Positions 11,301 to 22,579 of a DNA stretch of 26,736 bases are shown here, in pieces (positions within the stretch are counted from its first letter, which is position 1; each line of letters starts with the position of its first letter). The stretch spans positions 1-26,736 of the forward strand of contig MVAQ01000267.1 in the NCBI GenBank assembly GCA_014825775.1, in the 5' to 3' direction. The translations under genes and the position numbers were made by a program. The notes beneath the pieces were generated by a model. That model searched no databases, was not told the origin of the DNA, and worked only from the letters and a program-made list of their open reading frames with translations. This DNA is from Krasilnikovozyma curviuscula (lineage: Eukaryota > Basidiomycota > Tremellomycetes > Cystofilobasidiales > Mrakiaceae).

Positions 11301-12054
11301 TACTGAGGATGAACCTGCCAAGAGCGGTGAGGGCGCGAATAAGGAGGGTGTTAAAACTGCACAAGAGAAGGATAAGGACGAAGTGGCTTTAACTGGAGCT
11401 GATGAGAAGAAAGGGGAAGTTGATGAATCTGTAACGAAGGAGAAGGAAGAGGTTGATGAGCCGGCACCAGGTGTCGTCGATGAGGTCGTCCCTGTCGCTG
11501 TAGAAGAAGAGGAAGTGAAGAAGGAAGTTGCCATGGAAGAAGCAGAAAAATCTGCTATTGAAGAAACCCATATCTCCTCTATAGCGCCAGTCGAAGAAGG
11601 GAAGCAGGAAGTTGTGGAGGAGAAGGACGAGGTTACACCGACAGCGGTTGCTGCAGAGGAGGACGAAGGCAAACTTTCACCATCAACACCAACAACAACG
11701 TCAACACCACCACCTGAGCCCGTCGAAACTGCTTCAATGCCACCTCCGTCAACAACGTCAGCGGCTCCATCTCTGCCACCGCGCTCTCGCCCCGCCTCGG
11801 TCGTCGTCGACTCGCAGCCCTCACCTTTGCCACCACCCACACCCCCACGCCGGGCACCTGCTGAGGTTAAGGCTAAACCCGTCGCTGCCCCACCGCCTCT
11901 GCCTGCTCGCAATACTTCTACCGCCCCACCTCCCACTGCAGCGATCACAACGATTGGTACTGATGAAAGCTGGGAGGAGAAAACGTGGAAAGAGGTTATT
12001 AGGCTCAAAGAGGAAATGTTCTGGTCTAGGATTGGGTCTGTCAAAAGCTCGTAA
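8379..12054 (+). CDS. SEC2: Sec2-type Rab guanine nucleotide exchange factor
   Basis: Sec2/Rabin proteins activate the Sec4/Rab8 GTPase on secretory vesicles to drive polarised exocytosis. Exons: 8379-8450, 8578-8682, 8782-8951, 9068-9178, 9287-9290, 9354-9506, 9606-10417 and 10485-12054, giving 998 aa. Residues about 80-235 form a long coiled coil with the Sec2 GEF signature EVDDLAATLFQQANTMVAAE, interrupted by an intron exactly before ANTM. Then come SFLLHPFIARLITEDHDPAL and WVLERLRSTCDLWHFIRTGI, which resemble the conserved second half of fungal Sec2. The last ~450 residues are low-complexity: Glu/Lys-rich repeats, then proline runs (PPPTPPRRAP, APPPLPARN) that could bind SH3 domains, ending RLKEEMFWSRIGSVKSS. 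The intron after exon 2 uses an AAG acceptor at 8781 and is less sure. A 4-nt exon is needed to keep frame. The first ATG with a good splice continuation was chosen as start. Confidence 0.9.
9287..9290 (+). other. SEC2: Putative 4-nt microexon (CACC) of SEC2
   Basis: Exon 4 ends in phase 2 at 9178 (donor GTGAGT), but the next clear coding block, GLLVERDNVHAEIQRLADHL, starts at 9354 in phase 0. The four bases CACC between the acceptor TTAATCTAG (to 9286) and the donor GTCAGT (from 9291) supply exactly the missing phase, adding Asp-Thr. The following intron (9291-9353) has a CTGAC branch point and a CATAG acceptor. I found no other acceptor pair giving an open frame. Confidence 0.55.
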
Positions 12055-12103
12055 AAATTGGAGCGGGAGTGATTGTATATGAGATGGTTCCATTTAGCCT
12101 CGC

Positions 12104-12659
12104 TCAACTTGTCTCATCACAGACCGTATCCACATTCATAGCTACAGCACCATCACCTTGTGACACTTCTATCTCTCTAAATTCCAATATATCCAAACCA
12201 GCGCACTTTAAGAATACATCTACACACCTTTTCAGTTTCATTGCTTTCTCAGCCACAGCAGCAGTAGAGAAATCACCTCGCAACGCATACTCGATCTTCC
12301 ACACCAGTCCTCATGATACTTGATTGTGAACGATGGTTGCTCCCCCATCAAATCAGCCTCACTGAAACTCTTAAGCCCGCTAACTTGCAGCCTGTTGAAG
12401 GTTTCATCTTTGTGGCTTTTCAGCTGTAGCGGAGAAGATGTATAGTCTAACACTCAATGTTGCTGCCATGAATCAGAAATTCTGAAGTGTTTGAAACGGT
12501 ATTCTGAAGTAACAGTGGAGTAAGAATAGGTTCAAAGTCGCCAGACTCTAGCCCAGCGCGACAGGTGTAAGCTAAGCGGCCAGGGGCCTGAAAAATGAAA
12601 TTTATTCTGAGGCGGGGTTCCTCTAATGGGAGAAACTTGATAATGTTCAGAGTGGTCAT
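12104..12659 (-). pseudogene. Frame-broken small gene, product unknown
   Basis: Three overlapping minus-strand frames follow one another without a gap: 12659-12447 (starts ATG, MTTLNIIKFLPLEEPRLR...HGSNIE), 12453-12238 (...KSFSEADLMGEQPSFTIKY) and 12304-12104 (WKIEYALRGDFSTAAVAEKA... ending DTVCDETS, stop TGA). Composition looks protein-like throughout, about 180 residues in all, but each junction needs a one-base shift. No intron of normal length with GT-AG ends fits: the first junction would need a phase-1 donor that I do not find. So it is a recent pseudogene, a locus with sequence errors, or a gene with odd splicing. It sits in the gap between convergent SEC2 and the Kelch gene. I do not recognise the family. 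Confidence 0.4.
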
Positions 12660-12738
12660 GTATTTGGATTGTCTAATAGTCGTATCATGCTGTATTCATA
12701 TCTCAAAATTGTGATATGCTCAATTTGTGTAGAACATC

Positions 12739-14018
12739 TTACTTCTCGACAACCTCCAAGACCCAAGCATCCCCAGCCCGTTCATTGCTTCCTTCCAAGC
12801 CACCAAAAAGAACTGCCTTATCATCCTCAAAAGAATCATATCCAAACCATCCTCTAGGTGAAGGCGCTGCTTCCCCTTGCTCAGTCTTCAACTCGGTCCA
12901 AGCATATTTATCAGAACTTAAGTCCAGCGTGAGACCCCAGACGTCGCTGTGGAAGCGCCCAGCACCGTCATGCCCAACTTCAGGTGGTGTTGGATCAGCT
13001 TCACCGAGGAACAGCAGCGCTACAATGCTGATCGAAGGTGCGATGACCTTAGGTTTGTTGAGCCCAACGAACCCTGCGACGGATCTTTTCTGTGGTGTAT
13101 TGATACCTTCAATAAGTTCTCCTTCTGAAGCTTTTTCAGGATCGAGGACAGACGTCCATGAGTTTGCCTTGGGGTTGTAGAGATCGACAGAACCTCCAAG
13201 CTCGTATCCAGCGAAACCGCCGAAGCGAGCCAGGAGACCGTTAGCAAGTTGGGTTAGATTTGTTCCACCTCTAGCTGGACCTGGGGCTGAGGCGAGGGCT
13301 TTCCAACCGGAGGAACCTGAGGTGCTGACGACAATGGTGTGGAGAGCTGAAAGACGACCTTTGACAGGACAGCCGGCGTGGATGAAGATGGAGTTCTAAA
13401 AGAATCAATCAACAAAAAAATAAAAGGAAAATCAAATCTTAGAAAGGCGACGAGGGGCAAGGGGCAGGGGTTGAAGCTCACCTTGACAGAGAGCATGACA
13501 TGGTAACTGCGGTCTTCAGGCGTATCCTCTGAAGTGACAGCCTTCCCAACATTTACAACCTCCCAACTAGCCTCATTTACAACCTGAGCCTCTCCCGAAT
13601 TTGACAGTATTGACGTGTCGAACTTGTAGAGCTCGGAAGATAGAGGCTGCATCAATTTCCCACCTCTCCCACCCCAGAGATAGAGTGAGCTACCAACAGA
13701 AGCGATGGAAGATCCGACTCGTGCTGCTGGCCAGGTGGATGCCGATGCAGGAGGCGGAATTGATTGAACAGCTCCAGCTAGAAGAGATAAACAGTAAGTC
13801 AGTAGCTTACTGTACCGCTGTCATTCAATACGCCTTCTTTTGGTCGAAGGTGACACACTTTTAACATTGATAACATGTATATCGGCGTCTATAGGTGTTC
13901 TAGGGATGATCTCTCCTCCAAAGACGAAGGCAAGTCCGTCAATCACAGCGACAGAGTTGGACGACCTGGGAAGAGGCTTCGAGAGGGGAACTTGGGTCCA
14001 TTTCGCAAAGATTGTCAT
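12739..14018 (-). CDS. Kelch-repeat beta-propeller protein
   Basis: Kelch proteins form beta-propellers that act as protein-interaction platforms, or sometimes as enzyme-like folds. Exons: 14018-13859, 13777-13482 and 13395-12739, giving 370 aa. Intron 1 has a CTGAC branch point; both joins are in phase. About six blades are visible, each with a Gly-Gly or equivalent turn and a Trp or aromatic downstream: AVIDGLAFVFGGE, SVGSSLYLWGGRGG, NSIFIHAGCPVKG, LANGLLARFGGFAGYE, IVALLFLGEADPTPPE and KAVLFGGLEGSNE. There is no F-box, BTB domain, signal peptide or membrane span, so it is probably a soluble cytosolic or nuclear propeller of the short fungal type. Start chosen as the ATG giving MTIFAKWTQVPLSKPLPRSS. 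A specific role cannot be read from the sequence. Confidence 0.9.
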
Positions 14019-14569
14019 TCTGATTCTATCAAGCGAAAGAACTTTTTGAAAAGGGGGAGAGGGGAAGGGTTGGGGGTAGCAAGGAAAGCGATAAACCACG
14101 TCTTTACTTCTCACTTAGCGCCACAGTTATTTCTCCGCAGGGGGACCTGCGCAGTGGTAGGTTCTCTGGTTCGATGAATGTACGACATATGCAATAAAAA
14201 AATTAGCCTTACTATCTTCTCTTCTACATCCACTCTCTACTCATCTTGGTCCATTTAATACGCGCTCACGCGTCCTCTGCTCTTCGCCGTAGCCATTCAA
14301 GTGGTCTGACATAATAAGAGAGCAAGAGAAGTAACTGATGCAATCTCGATATAGCAAAAGTAGTGTTACAGGTACACAAGAGCGGTCCAAAGGCAGATAT
14401 GGCTACAAAATATCTCACACGTTTTACATACAAGTTTCCCTCCGAAAAGCCAGTCATTAAATCGTCACAAAGAAGGGTCCATCTCCCACCGAAACACCAC
14501 ATGATGCCGTATCAGATATAGGGGGAAAGGATAGTAGTACCGCAGCGTCCTCTGGAAAGCGCAGGATTT
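14019..14569. other. Intergenic: Kelch promoter and PRELI 3' region
   Basis: About 550 bases between two same-strand genes. A 78-codon minus-strand frame at 14502-14266 has no motif and no consistent splice partner, so it is left out. Nothing else distinctive. Confidence 0.5.
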
Positions 14570-15720
14570 TCACCGGCTACCACCAAAGATACCAACTTCG
14601 ACGTCAAGGCCTTCAGCAGAAAATGGGAGAAGTATCAGCGCCTTTTGCTGTCTAATGTGGTCGAGGACGTGTTGGAATCCTAATCGAGACTAGCAACGGA
14701 GAGTGGGAGCGCCGCGACGGAAGCAGTAGTCAGTCACCATAGACACAAAAGGGTAAACCTCAGCAGGAGAGTAAAGAGTAAAGATGAAATGAAAAGAAAT
14801 GGAGGCTCACTTTTTCAATCCCTCGCTCCAACTTTCCCTCCAAGAAGACCTCAATCGACTTCTTGACGCTCTCGACGGTACCCAATGTACTCGTAATCGC
14901 ACCGCTCTCCACATGTGTCGTCATATTCGAATAATAATCCACACCAGATGATGCTATTGTTGACGCTGATGACAATGTAGTTGTTGACGTTGGCACTGGG
15001 GAAGGGTAGAGGGTCGTGGTTTCTGATATCGTTGCCCAGTTCTTGAGGGTGATGTTTTGGGAGGTCGACGTTAGGCGGGGGAATGGTGGGAATGGAGAGC
15101 ACTGAACAGAATATAGAATTTAGTTCAGTTAAGGTTTCGGGAAAGATAGTGGGTAATAAAAGATTGGAAGCAGCAAGAAGATATTTGAAAGCGCCGATGA
15201 GCCCTTGGGTGACCAGCAGCTACTCCATCTAGGAAGAACCATATCCTTTGATCTGAGAGCGTTAGTAAACAGACACTTACCTCGCTTTCTTCAACAATCC
15301 AAGTATCCAGACCCTTCCCATTCCAACTCCCTATCAATGCCCTACCCCACGCAGGCAACACCCCCTTCTTCCTGATCAGCCTCGTCGTTCTCAATGTGCC
15401 TTCCGGAGTAATGGTTCTACTCAGTACATCTGCGGATATTATGTGAGATGTAAACGGATTTCTGGAGGATGAACAGGAGAGGAAGAAACGGAGAATGAGA
15501 AAACCAGTTGATATTTCGATACAGTGTCAACTATGGGTAGCAGAATCAACTGAAAGGCTCACGGATATCGCAGAAAGTAAGCCAAAGCAACTTTTGGGAA
15601 TGGTTCGTTGCTTTGGTCAGGAAAAAACGTAGTGGAGCCAAATGGTCAGCACAGACATACTTGACAAGGTTTCTTTAGAAAGACTGACTACTCGTGCTTC
15701 CTAGTGAAGAACCTGACCAT
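14570..15720 (-). CDS. PRELI/MSF1 family mitochondrial phospholipid-transfer protein (Ups-like)
   Basis: Ups/PRELI proteins pair with Mdm35/TRIAP1 in the mitochondrial intermembrane space and shuttle phosphatidic acid (Ups1) or phosphatidylserine (Ups2) between outer and inner membranes for cardiolipin and PE synthesis. Exons: 15720-15692, 15610-15563, 15461-15281, 15101-14811 and 14689-14570, giving 222 aa, slightly longer than typical. Family features: MVRFF start, LAYFLRYPNPFTSHIISADV, TLRTTRLIRKKGVLPAWG, TWIVEESE, NITLKNWATISETTTLYPSP, and the C-terminal helix region FLEGKLERGIEKSRLGF. Intron 3 is 179 nt and joins EESE to a Pro-rich CSPFPPFPRL. A Ser/Thr low-complexity insert (PVPTSTTTLSSASTIASSG) lies where a loop is expected. 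No N-terminal presequence is visible, as usual for this family. Which Ups paralogue is not decidable here. Confidence 0.9.
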
Positions 15721-16157
15721 AACAAGAACTGACAGGTCCGGAAAGGACTAAGAATTGCCGGCAAAGGAGACTTCTAGGGCACTGTTGCTGTTCTACATAT
15801 TTCCATCTGGGCTGCCGTAGGAATTCGTACCTTGTCTCGCCACAGGATAAAAAAAAGCAATTTCTATATCCAGATCGTGATATTCATTGATGCTAGTGCA
15901 TATCAAGAGGAGCAGGATTAAGTGGAATGAGCAGGTGAAGATATCGTACCTAATTCTACGCCAAGACCCTTCTCTTTCATCACTGAATACACCATCGAAC
16001 AGTAAATCAAAGCCCAGTAACATACAAGATCTTACAAATAGAAGAAGATTAAGAAAGGGTATATGTTTCTATTTACAAAAACAAAAACAAAAAAAAAGCG
16101 AAAGAAAATCTTCCAGAGGCAGGCTGCAATCAATCCAGAAGGGGCCTTGCCAACTGC
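15721..16157. other. Intergenic: PRELI promoter and SSK2 3' region
   Basis: About 440 bases between same-strand genes. No supported gene; the A-rich run near 16070-16100 could belong to the SSK2 3' UTR. Confidence 0.5.
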
Positions 16158-19100
16158 TTACTTCGCAAAGGATGGATCCGTGAAATCCTGCTAGAGAACA
16201 GAGACAGAATAAAGACGTCAGGATATGAGCAAAAGAGACCAGAAGAGAGGACCTACATTATATGACTCGAAAGGCGACACGGTAGAACTTAAGTTCTCCT
16301 GAGAGTCGTCAGCAGCGACATTTCCGTCGTACGTTCCAATATAGTCAACCGCTCCAGTTTCATCGCCCATAGAAGAGAAGGAACTTCCATTTGAGTAAGG
16401 CGTGTTGACATCATCCTGAATCAACTCAGGCTCCATTTCAGCCATTTCCTGCTCCAATGCTTCCTGACCTTCGACGTAGTCCATGTAGAAACGGATCCAG
16501 TATTGGTGTTCGAGTAGCTCAGCGGCAGTCGGGCGTTGGTCTGGATCAACGGTCAAACACTCCATGATGAAGTCGATTCCTCCAAGAGTCAGCTGGTCCT
16601 CCTCTGGAAGTGGGGGAATTTCACCAGCACCGATTCTGAAAAAATATGACGTCACAATCAGTATTGGGGAAGAGCAAATGATGAAGAATTCTTCGATGAC
16701 AGCTACTCACTTGTATAGTATAGCCCATTCGTTCTCAGCCGTTGCCCATGGCTTCTTACCCGTTGCGAACTCAAGAACCATACATCCAACACTCCAAATA
16801 TCCATTGCGCCCAATCGTCCACCGGGCATATTCTTTATAACTTCAGGAGACATGTACATGGGTGTACCCTGGAGAGAGTTCATTTGAGTTCCGGCGGGAG
16901 CCCGGTCACCAACTCCTCCTCGAGTGCGGTTAATTGTTCGGTGGCCTCGAGCAATGATCTTGGCCGCTCCAAAGTCAACGAGCTTGATGATACTAGCATC
17001 TCCAGTGAGGAGGACGTCTGGTCAAAAAGGGGAGATCAGCCACCAAAAAGCAGGTAGAAAAACAGACCTGTACTTACTGTCAGGTTTTATATCTCTGTGA
17101 ACGATACCCTGCTCATGCAAATATTTAAGACCAGAGAGAATTTGACAAGTATAGTCCATTATGACGACCTCCTGTTCGATCCTTCCGTGCTCCAACAGAT
17201 CCTTCAAACTCCCACCATCGCAGTATTCTTGGAAGATGTATACTTTATCACGATGGACCTCAATACCGTAGTATTCGACGATATTCTTGTGGGAGAGCAT
17301 TTGCATGACGGTAGACTCGTCTCTGATCTGCTTGTAGACCGAAGGTAGGTTTGAGACGTCCGAGAAACGGATCTCCTTGACAGCCATGACAGTGTTTTGA
17401 TCCATATTATGGGCAGTGTAAACTTTACCATAGGCACCGGCACCAATGAATCGACCTTGTTGCCAGTGGATGGAGACGTTGGATGAGGATGCGGCGAGGG
17501 CGACGAGAGATCGGTCTTCTGGTCGATCCGAGTTGACGACGCGTCCGACGATGTGCATGTCCCAGTCCTTCTGGATTCGGCTGGATTCGAGTGACTGAAT
17601 CAACTTTTGTCGAGATTCGTGAGTAAGGCGGATGCTTCTGTCGGTGATGGATGAGCCAATGTATTCGGCAGTCAAACGGCGCAGGTTGTCCGGCGAGTTA
17701 GATCTGGAGTCGGATTCCTCGTCTTGGTGGTTAAAATCTTGAAGACCAGCTTGGAGACGCCTCATTTCTCTCTTCATCTCTTCATCCTTTATTGCTGCGT
17801 GGCTCGATCGAGCTCCTAGTATATCAAAGTGACTGATGAGAAGGGCGATGCAGTTGGAAATGCGCTCTTGGAGCCATATGAAGTCTTCTTCTTCGAGTTG
17901 GAGGATATTGTCGCCGTTGGTTGCAGTTCTAGCAAACTCCAAGGCATTGACGGTCCATCTGAAAGTCTTGTGGGCTGTTGGGTCACAATCTTCAGTTATG
18001 AAGGTGACCCAGTTGATTGCGAGGTGCATCAGCATTTGAACAAACACTGGTCGGTAGAACTCGTCCATGTGCTTCTCAGCTTGTTCGCCGTGCTGCGATG
18101 AGAAAACAAACCAGTTCTCAACGAGTTCTTGTGAGGATTTGTGTCCTTGAAGTGAGCTTCTAACGTGGGTAACGGATTCGACGATAGCTTCGGATAGTCT
18201 GACGGCCGCCTTGGATATTCTATAAAGTTCCCTCTGTACAGACGGCCGATGAGCTTGTTTCTCAACAAGACATTCAAGTGGGATGACTTCGCCGGTATCG
18301 TAGTCGAAGAGACTCTCCTTGAAACTTTCCTTGGCGGCGATGAACTGACCTTCGGGACCAGCAGCAATCAGTCTGATTCTATCATCCTTCATGTCAAGGT
18401 TGATGAAAGGTATTGGAAGATGGAGCATGGGACCAGGCCAGATGAACTGAAGAGTTGGCGACAAGATGAGGAGATAAGAGGCTAAGTCTTTGGCTGAACC
18501 TGAAAGCTCGTCCAAATCGTCCACGCGAGAGACCTTCTCATCAGAAGTGATCTTGACGGATTCATCTTTCTCCACAGCAGCTCCAAAGATATCTTTCTCG
18601 AGAGGATGGTTTGCGAAGGCATTGTTGGTGGCACCGCCACCACCCACTTCCTCGTCGTTGTCTTTGGCCAGGTTTGGTATCGGTCGAAAAGCTTTGCTGA
18701 TAATGTCTCTGATGAGTTCTGGTCGATCGCGAAGGGATGGGTCTGCGACGATATAGCAAGAATGGGCTTCCCAACCCCCAGTGTACACCAGGAAATGACC
18801 ACTGTCGTAGAGCGACTTGAGAACCAGCTCAAGATCAGTATTCATGAGGTTGTAATCTGCGGAGTTATCAAAACGCGACTCGAGCCGCCTATAGTCGAGG
18901 CAAAGAAAGAAAGTAAGGGTCGAAGAGCGGCGGCTGTGGGTAAATAGGCAGCTGGTAGGCTTACCTCGCGAATCGTTGAAGCTTCCGGTATCGAATCCTA
19001 ACCGCCTCCAAAATCTTCGCAAACCACGCGACTCTCTCCTCTTCGTTCATTTGCATATCCACAACCACATTCCCACTATGACCAACTGTGTGCTGCATCA

Positions 19101-21594
19101 GATGATTTTGCTGCTGCTGCTGTTGGTCTTCTGGTTCCTGATGAGGGTCCCGTAGAGGCTGGGAGCTGAACTTTTTCCGGGCTGAGCTTGACGCAGCAAG
19201 TTTGTAAGATGCCGCAGGTTGGTCGAGAGTTGCTTTCATGATTTTGGATGACGGCACATGGAGCTGCGTTTCGAAGTAATTAATGACTCTGACCATAAGT
19301 TTTTTAGTCAACGAGCTGCCGGGGTTAACACAGAAGTCAGTGGCCCGAGGGTAGCAAATAGATCCAAAGGGTACGACATACCAGAACTGCTCAGCAACAA
19401 TTAGGTCTCCACCTCGGATAACCTCGGCACTACTGGTCAAAAAGTCCCACTCTGCTTCCAACACGTCCGTCTCCCTGAAGTAGATAGCTTTACCTGACTT
19501 GAGACGCCAGTGGAGCAGTTTGAAATAGAATCTGAGAGCATCAATGAGCATTTGATCGTACGTCTGAGAAAATTAAATACGAAAGTAAGAAATCAATGGT
19601 CAGACATAACGAAAATGCGGAAATGAAAGGAGAGGTTAATCAAGGAAATTGAACTCACATCTTCAATACAGCTCGGCAAGTTCCATTTATCCCTCCCATC
19701 GCCATCAGGCGGTCGCATAATGTCATCATACTGTCTTTTTATTGTACATGCTAGTTGAATCGCGCCCCTGAAATCCTCACTCAGCTGATCGATGACAATC
19801 ACGCCCGGATCCTTGACGCCTGCGGCGTACGCCAGTCGGACTCTGAGACTCTCTTCCATGAGGTGGAGCGGGAACTGGATCAGCAGCAACAGTTCATTCT
19901 CGTATGGCGGCAAGTTGAGAGCAATGAAGAGGTGAAGATGTTGTAAAAAGACAGACTTGGAGGTGGAGATGAGGTGATACAGATCGCGCACAATCTTCCG
20001 CTCAAATGTCTTGGAGAGCGAATCTTCGCGCATCACACGTTCAACGAACGTCGGTGGTCTAGTGGGCTTCTCAGGGTCTTCATTCCCGCTGGCCGTCGAT
20101 GCCTGGCGAAGCTGTTGTTTCTGCTGCTGCTGCTTGATCTGTCGGAGTCGAGGAAGCTGGACGCCTTCTTTCGGTAAGCGACCACCATCTTTTTGATGAT
20201 CTTCAGCACCGCCTTCAAAGCTCTCTCTATCCTCAACCTCGTCAACAGGTTCAGGGCTCTCGATTCTCTGCGTATCATCCTCTCCATCGGCCTTCTTGAC
20301 CGGAGGTAAGATGGGCTCCTCTGTAGTACCGGCACCCCTCACATCGAGCTCCTTACTTCCCGTCCACTTCTGCAGGATACCCCTTTGGGTCCTCAAGCTG
20401 AGCACAACGTTGGACCACGATACGAGCGCTTTGACGCGGCTCTGAAACTCGTCTGACGCATAGAGCGGCTTCGCCTCTTTAAACGCCTGTGTGTGTGGGT
20501 AGAGGCTCTCAGCATGCTGAAGACGCGTGAGGACTTGGACGACTTGGTCGAAGGCAGTGGACGTCGCCGACGGCGTACAGGCAAAGTTCATTACTTCGTC
20601 CAGGATCCCATCGACGACTCGACCTCTCTTCTCCTCCACACGCATCTTCTCCTCCACCTCTCCTCTTCCTCGCACCTTCGCTCGCACACCCCACCAAAGC
20701 GAGCGGCCAAAGGTGCCTTTCATCACGTCTGGTGGTGCAACTTCCTCTCCAATCCGTGTCTTTTCTGAACGGAGGACCTCGCCGAGAAGGACGGAGGAGA
20801 GGAATGTCTGCCATTCAATTCTCTGTGCATGGTCCTCCTCATTTGTGTGGTAGTGAGAGGATGGCGATGTTGGGGATGCAGGCTGGGAGGCAGGGGGCGT
20901 TGACGAGGCAGTGCGAACGACACCGTCGATGACTTTCGAGTGGTGCTGCTGCTGATGATGCGTTGGTGCTGCCGAAATCTGAACCGTCGCTTGCAACGGT
21001 GGAAGAGTCCGTCGGTGGTGGAGTGTCGATGATGAGTTGGGTGCAATCTTCGTTGCAGACGGGCCATTCTGGTTGCCTTCGAGGATCACACCAGAAGGAG
21101 ACTGTCGTCGCTTCTGCTGTTGTTGTTGAAGCCCAGATCGGCCCCCACCAGACTCCTCATCACTGTCCTCCTCATCCAGCCCCCTGCCAAGGCCTGACTT
21201 GAAGTAGTTCTCGTCTGGGTCCTCGCCAGCGGACTTGCCAGTTGCCCGGTCGTCTCTCTTTGTGACGTTCTTGAGGAAGTTAGGTGCAAAAGATCCTCGA
21301 GAGGCAGCTGCTGCGTACGTGCCAGATGAGTTGGGCGCGACTTGGGGGAAGAAGGAGTTTGTAGACTGCTGGCTGGTCGATGTAGTCGGCGAAGAGGCTG
21401 ATGGTCCACTGTTCCCAGAGGGGGTCACAACATCGTCTTCTCCTACGAACCGAGGAGTTCTTTTTGGCCCTGATGCAGTTGGTTTGGCTGTGGTAGCAGC
21501 GAAGATGACGGGAGAAGAGAGAGGGGGGAGAATGGATCAGGGATGACGCTCGTAACGAAAATTAGGAATTTGTGAATGCCTCACATTTCTTCAT
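16158..21594 (-). CDS. SSK2: Ssk2/Ssk22-type MAP kinase kinase kinase (HOG pathway)
   Basis: Ssk2 relays osmotic and other stress from the Ssk1 response regulator to the MAPKK Pbs2 and then Hog1. Exons: 21594-21585, 21487-19659, 19563-19382, 19315-18965, 18888-17078, 17017-16711, 16635-16257 and 16190-16158, giving 1,633 aa. A low-complexity Ser/Gln-rich N-terminus (CAG runs) precedes a long conserved regulatory region. The kinase domain spans about residues 1265-1545: Gly loop GAGAYGKVY, Lys in MAVKEIRFSD, catalytic HRDIKPDN, DFGAAK, activation loop with QGTPMYMSPE, then DIWSVGCMVLEFATGKKPW. All catalytic residues are present. The C-terminal tail is acidic and ends NQDFTDPSFAK. The first in-frame ATG inside exon 2 is ~236 residues in, so a 10-nt first exon (MKK|S) is proposed. 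In Cryptococcus, Ssk2 is the known MAPKKK of the Hog1 pathway (established knowledge). Confidence 0.93.
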
Positions 21595-22579
21595 CGTGCC
21601 TCAAACCAAGCAACCACTCCCACAGGTCTGATGAGCACCCGTTTCAGTGTTCACAGATGTCCAGCCCTCTAATCGTTTCGGCTGTGGATTGAAATGGTGA
21701 GTGAAATTCTGTGGCTTCTTCAGCGGGAACAAAAAGGAGTTCCTCTTTCACGAACTCGACTCGGTCAAGCTGGACAAGTAAACGGTACGAAGAGTGGGTT
21801 TAGGAGCAATACACACGGCCTCTCTAGGGAAACGGAACTCACAGGCTTGAAGTGAATGGAAGGAGAACCGGTAGACAGACTCCCAAGTGACAAATTCCAG
21901 CCAGTTCGATCTCTGCAGTCCAACTCAAGAGCTTCAGACGTTGAAGATAATGCTCAAGGTCTCTAGCTGCACTTACGGATCTGATTCCGGAAACGATCCA
22001 GCGATTTTGAGAGTGGAGGGGGTCGATGCAGTTTGGAGATTCGAATCGCAGGCTGCGACTAGAAGATGCAATTCTAGTCCTAATATATTTTTCAAGTGCC
22101 TCATACCTCGATACCATCATTGAGAAATCACATTAAGCTAAGACCCAAATGAAATTCTGGTTCAGCAAGCTTAGCTGCCTTGCCTTGCTCTATGGCACCA
22201 GCAGGACGATGCGCCGAGCGCCTCTGTTGGCACCATACTGCATGCAGCGGGAGAAATACGGCGTATTCTGTGCTCCAGGTGTGCTCCAGGCACTTGTCAG
22301 CGTTAGTGATCTCCCTACTTCAGCTGATGCCTCGTTGGAAGGACGGCGGCGCTGCAACAGCTCTGTTTCCATCTTGTTTCTTTAAAATCTGCTGATCATC
22401 TACCCAAGTATTCAGGAATCAAATTCAACTTGGCTACAATATCTGTCGCTGTGTGGCCGTGGCGTGTCGCAAGGGAGATCGACCCGAGTAAGTACAGTAA
22501 GATTTCTATTTCCATCCGTCCATCTCACCGCAATCCCAGCTTTTTTTTCTCTCTCTAATATAATTCACTCTAGTTGGTC
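21595..22579. other. Divergent promoter region (SSK2 / methyltransferase)
   Basis: Nearly 1 kb between divergent starts. Small frames at 21839-22395 have no motifs or splice partners. The right end holds the methyltransferase leader with a 5' UTR intron (22488-22573). Confidence 0.55.
22488..22573 (+). other. Probable 5' UTR intron of the methyltransferase gene
   Basis: A GTAAGT donor at 22488, a pyrimidine tract with CTAAT branch-like sequence (TCTCTCTAATATAA) and a CTCTAG acceptor ending at 22573 define an 86-nt intron of typical size. It ends six bases before the ATG at 22580. Confidence 0.6.

Noticed and set aside
10980..12107. 375-codon antisense ORF opposite SEC2
   Set aside because: It mirrors the repetitive Glu/Lys/Pro coding tail of SEC2; its Ser/Gly/Thr composition is the reverse-frame shadow and it has no motif or splice partners.
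14266..14502. 78-codon minus-strand ORF between PRELI and Kelch genes
   Set aside because: No motif and no in-phase splice continuation; best explained as UTR sequence.
21839..22395. Several 60-93 codon ORFs in the SSK2/methyltransferase promoter
   Set aside because: Low-information translations on both strands with no consistent frame, typical of chance frames in a promoter.
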